Assembly (NCBI GenBank): GCA_964385465.1
Contig: CAYLPJ010000001.1
Span: 124,001 to 188,000, forward strand
DNA from: CAYLPJ01 sp964385465
GTDB lineage: Bacteria > Planctomycetota > Phycisphaerae > SM23-33
Length of the DNA: 64,000 nucleotides
Direction: 5' to 3'
Shown here: piece after piece, positions 60,726 to 64,000 of the stretch
Layout of the letters: the number at the start of each line of letters is the position of its first letter
Position numbering within the stretch: position 1 is the stretch's first letter
Translations under genes and position numbers: made by a program
The notes under the pieces: generated by a model
The model's input: the letters and a program-made list of their open reading frames with translations, nothing else
Databases searched by the model: none
What the model was told of the DNA's origin: nothing

Positions 60726-63638
60726 TCACCGATCCGCCGGCGCCGCCGTTCCGCCGTGCCCGCCCGCGTCGTCGCCGAGCCGCTCCAGCCACGCCGCGAT
60801 GTTCTCCCGCTCGACCGCCTGCCAGTCTCGGCGTTTCCGGAGGAAGTGCTCGTACTTCGCCCGGTCCTTCTCGGACATGGCCCGCTCGGTGTAGGAGCCG
60901 AAGCACGGCACGAGCAGGTCGATCCAGCATGCGAGCTTGTCCATCTCCTCGGTGGTCAGGCGCACCCCGTTGTGCCCGTCGCGGAGCATGGCGATCAGCT
61001 TGCTGCGGGCCGCACCGGCGTGGTAGGGCGGGAGCATGCTCGGCACCGACTGCGGGCTGATCCAACTGCACACCCGTCGGTCGGCGAGGGCGCGGTAGGC
61101 CGGCGACCATTCGCCGGGGGCGCCCTTGAGGCTGAACGCCGGTTTCACGTCCGGCGGAGCGTCCGGCTTGGCCGGCTTCGCCGCTTCCGGCGCCGCGCCC
61201 GGCCGGGCCGTCTCCACGATCCCGACGTCGATGTACTGCCCGCCGCGCGTCTGCCAGCACTTGACAGCCAGGAGGTTCCGCCCGGGTCGCAGCGCCCGCG
61301 TCGCCTTGTCGGCAAGGTCCGCGATCACGTAGTCGGTCGTGTACCCGGTGACCTTGGCGACCTGCACGCCGTTGACATAGACTTCCGCGCCCTCGTCGTG
61401 GTGGATCAGCAGCGCGGGCCGGCGAAGCGACACGTCCTCGCCCAGGGTGAACTCCTTGCGCAGCCAGATCGCCTTCGTACCCCACGGCGTGCGGACCGTC
61501 GCTCCCGGCGTGCCCTTCCTGCCGAAACCCGCCCGGCCGGGCTTCCAGCCGCTGTCGTCGTAGCCGCTCTTTCGCCACTCGCGGCCGGGGGGCTCGTCGA
61601 GGGTATACCGCCATCCGTCGGCCTTGGTCGGGACCAGGACGGTCATCGTCTTCGGATCGAAGGCGCGTCCGCCGGCATCGGACCCGGCGGCGGGCGCCCG
61701 CCCGCCCTTGTGGTGGCAGCGGATGCAGTGGCGGTCGAGAATCGGCTGGATCTCGCGGTGGAAGCTGAAGCCCCGCGGCGGGCCGTAGAACGGGTCGAGG
61801 TCGCGCGGCGGGGAGGCCATCGCCCGCGTGGCCGCCAGGACCGGCGGGGTGGTGTTCTTGTCCTCGTGGCAGCCGACGCATGCGACGGCCTCGCCGGGCT
61901 GGAGCGTCACCCAGCTCCGCATGGTCTGCACCGCGTGGTTGTTGGCATCGAGAGCCTGGAAGTACAGCGGCGTCTTGGCCGGGACCTTGAAGCACGCCGA
62001 CCCGTCGGCGTACACCGGCGTCGAGCCCAGGACGACCTTGACGTCCCACGAGCCCTGGATGGAGATCGGCGTGCTGACCAGCGCCCCCCCCGCCGGGCCG
62101 CGGTTGCCGTTGGAGCCCACCCCCGCGGCGCGGAACTCCAGGGCCACCACGCGGAGCCGCTCGACGGTCCCGCGCTCGATCCCCGCCAGGCCCTCCCCGA
62201 CGTGGATGTCCTGGAGGTAGACCACGCCCTCGCGCTGGCGGTAGTTGACCACGTTCGGGCGCGGGTGCGGCACGGGGCGCGGCGCCAGCGGAACGGGCTG
62301 GTTGCACGAGTTCTTCCCGTCGCGTGCGAGCAGTTCCCGTCGCCCGTCGGCGTAGACGAGATACAGCGCGAACCGCCCGCCGACGCCCTCGGGGGCCATC
62401 GTCACCAGGAACGCATCGAGCGAGCCTGCGCCGGTCTCCGGGTCGGTCAGCGGGTAGGGATACTGGAACTGATCGCCCTTCTGCCCGTAGCGGTCCACGT
62501 GGACGGCCGGGGTGTCCCGAACAGGGGCGATCAACTGAGCCCCCTGGTTCTCCTGCCGCCCCTTCATCGGGTCCAGCAGGCCCAGCCAGCCCTTCTGGCG
62601 GGTGTGATGGCCGGTGAAGATGCACACGTACTTCCCCGTGCCCGGGACGGCGCGGGTGTGGAGAATGGTCGTCGGGAACCACGAGTTGTTGCCGTACAGC
62701 TCCGTCTGCATCGTCCCGTCGGGGTTCATCTGGAAGAGCCCCTGGGGGTAGATCTGCCCGCGGTCGTTGTAGTCCCAGCGGGTGTAGATCACCCGCCCGT
62801 CGGGGGTCACCGTGGGGTAGTTCGTGTGCACCTGGTCGTAGCTCAGCCGCCGCAGGAACCGCCCGCTCCCGTCGCAGGTGAACAGGTTGCTCACCTCCGT
62901 CCACCAGCAGTCGACGGTCTGCACGCATCGCGTGGAGTTGAAGACGATGTGCCCGTTGGGCAGATACGCGCCCTCGTAGTCGGCGAAGCCCAGCCCCTCG
63001 GTGAGCTGGCGCGGGGGACCGCCGTCGGCGTCCATCTCGTATAGATGATAATCGTCTTTGCGGTCGGCCTTCTTCCACGAGAACAGGATGCGCCGCCCGT
63101 CGTAGGAAACGTCCGGGTCGCGGATGACGCCGTCGGCGTCGGCCAGCAGTGTCCGCACCACCCCCCGCGTGCCCTCCATGCGAAGAACGCACAGGGCCGC
63201 CCCCGGCCGGAAGTGCCGCTCCCGCTGGGCGTCCGACTGTCCCTCGGTATAGGCGTAGTGCGAGCCGCCGAGATCGTAGTGCTTCGTGAAGACCACGCGC
63301 CGGAGCTGGGGCAGCCATCGGGCCAGCCGACGACGACGGCGGCGTTCGCAGGCGCGGACGTACAGGGCCTTCCAACGCGGGTCCGAGGCGCCCACGCCCG
63401 TCGCCTTCAGCAACTCGTACTCGGTGCGGAGCTTGCCGGCCGCGTCACCCAGCTCCGCCAGCGGGCGGGAGACCGCCTCGACATTCACCTTCCGTCCGCG
63501 GTAGAGTCCGTCCTGCCGGGCCCAGTCGGCGAGCAGGGCCTTGTCGTCGACGGCCGGGGCGAGACCGTCGTCCGCCAGGGCGCCCGCCGCGAACGCGAGG
63601 GCCGCAATGAGAATGCCGGCCGGGAATCGCTGCCACAT
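60726..63638 (-). CDS. HzsA-related secreted di-haem protein with inserted jelly-roll domain
   Basis: 970 residues with a signal peptide (AGILIAALAFAAGALADD). The N-terminal 450 residues are beta-propeller-like (ILFSWKKADRKDDYHLYEMDADG, TNYPTVTPDGRVIYTRWDYNDRG), as in hydrazine synthase alpha-like proteins. Two c-type haem sites follow, CVGCH at 587-591 and CIRCH at 638-642. A galactose-binding jelly-roll (about 670-790, WLRKEFTLGEDV) is inserted before the family C-terminus (PPYHAGAARSKLI, EEMDKLACWIDLLVP). Paralogues are widespread in non-anammox planctomycetes; no other hydrazine synthase subunits lie nearby, so hydrazine synthesis is not implied. AGGAGA precedes ATG 63638. Confidence 0.84.
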   Translation of the reverse strand: MWQRFPAGILIAALAFAAGALADDGLAPAVDDKALLADWARQDGLYRGRKVNVEAVSRPLAELGDAAGKLRTEYELLKATGVGASDPRWKALYVRACERRRRRRLARWLPQLRRVVFTKHYDLGGSHYAYTEGQSDAQRERHFRPGAALCVLRMEGTRGVVRTLLADADGVIRDPDVSYDGRRILFSWKKADRKDDYHLYEMDADGGPPRQLTEGLGFADYEGAYLPNGHIVFNSTRCVQTVDCWWTEVSNLFTCDGSGRFLRRLSYDQVHTNYPTVTPDGRVIYTRWDYNDRGQIYPQGLFQMNPDGTMQTELYGNNSWFPTTILHTRAVPGTGKYVCIFTGHHTRQKGWLGLLDPMKGRQENQGAQLIAPVRDTPAVHVDRYGQKGDQFQYPYPLTDPETGAGSLDAFLVTMAPEGVGGRFALYLVYADGRRELLARDGKNSCNQPVPLAPRPVPHPRPNVVNYRQREGVVYLQDIHVGEGLAGIERGTVERLRVVALEFRAAGVGSNGNRGPAGGALVSTPISIQGSWDVKVVLGSTPVYADGSACFKVPAKTPLYFQALDANNHAVQTMRSWVTLQPGEAVACVGCHEDKNTTPPVLAATRAMASPPRDLDPFYGPPRGFSFHREIQPILDRHCIRCHHKGGRAPAAGSDAGGRAFDPKTMTVLVPTKADGWRYTLDEPPGREWRKSGYDDSGWKPGRAGFGRKGTPGATVRTPWGTKAIWLRKEFTLGEDVSLRRPALLIHHDEGAEVYVNGVQVAKVTGYTTDYVIADLADKATRALRPGRNLLAVKCWQTRGGQYIDVGIVETARPGAAPEAAKPAKPDAPPDVKPAFSLKGAPGEWSPAYRALADRRVCSWISPQSVPSMLPPYHAGAARSKLIAMLRDGHNGVRLTTEEMDKLACWIDLLVPCFGSYTERAMSEKDRAKYEHFLRKRRDWQAVERENIAAWLERLGDDAGGHGGTAAPADR

Positions 63639-63793
63639 GCTGATCTCCTCTCGCCTTTCCGACCGATGCCGGGACTACCCATGGAACACGCCCGGGCGGT
63701 GTGCGAGCCGCAATTCACTCGCGATAGCGGGGCCGGATCGGGCAACGGCGCATAGAATGTCGTGACTGGCTTCTCGGAATTCTGGAGAGCCTC

Positions 63794-64000
63794 ATGTCGA
63801 AGATATCACAGAAGTGCGAATATGGACTGCGTGTTCTGCTGGAGTTGACCTGCCGACAGGGCGAAGGGCCCATCTCGGTGACGGAGATCGCCTCCCGGCA
63901 GTCCATTCCCCAGCGGTTCCTCGAGCTCATCGTCAAGGAGCTCCGCGAGGCCGGGCTGGTCCGTTCCTACCGCGGGGCCAAGGGCGGCTACACCCTCTCG
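63794..64000 (+). CDS. Rrf2-family transcriptional regulator, 3' end outside window
   Basis: The first 69 residues of a winged-helix regulator: KISQKCEYGLRVLLEL, then the recognition region ISVTEIASRQSIPQRFLELIVKEL and the wing GLVRSYRGAKGGY, all typical of Rrf2/IscR/NsrR proteins. The Cys cluster that would show Fe-S sensing lies beyond the window. GGAGAGCCTC precedes ATG 63794. A TAGAAT at 63753-63758 could be its -10. Confidence 0.9.
   Translation, partial: MSKISQKCEYGLRVLLELTCRQGEGPISVTEIASRQSIPQRFLELIVKELREAGLVRSYRGAKGGYTLS

Noticed and set aside
60726..63638. Possible evidence for anammox metabolism from the HzsA-like protein
   Set aside because: No HzsB/C, hydrazine dehydrogenase or other nitrogen genes nearby, and such paralogues are common in non-anammox planctomycetes.
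1..64000. CRISPR arrays, rRNA or tRNA genes, intact insertion sequences
   Set aside because: Read on both strands; no regularly spaced repeats, no conserved rRNA segments, no tRNA cloverleaf and no transposase motifs were recognised.

Overview
This window looks like a piece of a chromosome from a free-living planctomycete-type bacterium (Planctomycetota, perhaps Phycisphaerae-like). The DNA is very GC-rich with strong G/C third-position bias, so long open frames also occur opposite most genes. The pointers to the phylum are a LEPR-XLL-type N-terminus on a large secreted C25 peptidase, tandem cyclase-like/DUF4159 proteins, a HzsA-related two-haem protein, a Tat-exported sulfatase and Gfo/Idh/MocA oxidoreductases. 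No rRNA, tRNA, CRISPR array or intact insertion sequence was seen.

Layout. 1-7 kb (minus): a C25 peptidase running off the left edge, then a three-gene operon (PfkB/HldA-like kinase, isochorismatase-fold hydrolase, type I phosphodiesterase). 7-12 kb: a secreted TIM-barrel protein followed by nagA (plus), an aldo/keto reductase (minus) and an M14 carboxypeptidase (plus). 12-21 kb: a very large GH2-type protein (minus), a Gfo/Idh/MocA oxidoreductase coupled to rsmG, and a Cache-PAS hybrid histidine kinase (plus). 21-25 kb: the peptidoglycan-recycling pair anmK-murQ (minus), a decayed ABC-F ATPase and a methyltransferase. 25-34 kb: two tandem paralogues with a cyclase-like alpha/alpha fold and two DUF4159-like modules, a secreted coiled-coil protein and a secreted transglutaminase-like protein, followed by a long gene-free stretch with TGTCCAC inverted repeats and an AT-rich palindromic island. 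34-48 kb: a GH99-like protein, then minus-strand operons for an oligopeptide/dipeptide-type ABC importer (oppABCDF order) and for GH36-like alpha-galactosidase, PhoD-like phosphatase and a [4Fe-4S]-type aldo/keto reductase. 48-56.5 kb (plus): a probably leaderless gene, a CBM9-like/glycosidase-like giant, a sulfatase and a transglutaminase-like/TPR protein. 56.5-64 kb: a Gfo/Idh/MocA protein, an enolase-superfamily enzyme, a Phd/PIN toxin-antitoxin pair with a palindromic operator, a methyltransferase, the HzsA-related protein and the start of an Rrf2-type regulator.

How the genes fit together. The dominant theme is foraging on complex, sulfated or decorated glycans: secreted GH2, GH36, GH99-like and CBM9-bearing proteins, a sulfatase, sugar-acid and polyol oxidoreductases, an enolase-superfamily dehydratase and a large solute-binding-protein importer. 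A second theme is cell-wall turnover: AnmK, MurQ and NagA together would convert anhydro-MurNAc to GlcN-6-P. Gene starts were chosen from Shine-Dalgarno spacing, overlap and signal peptides; several are GTG or TTG. Promoter calls are by-eye matches to the sigma-70 consensus and are tentative.
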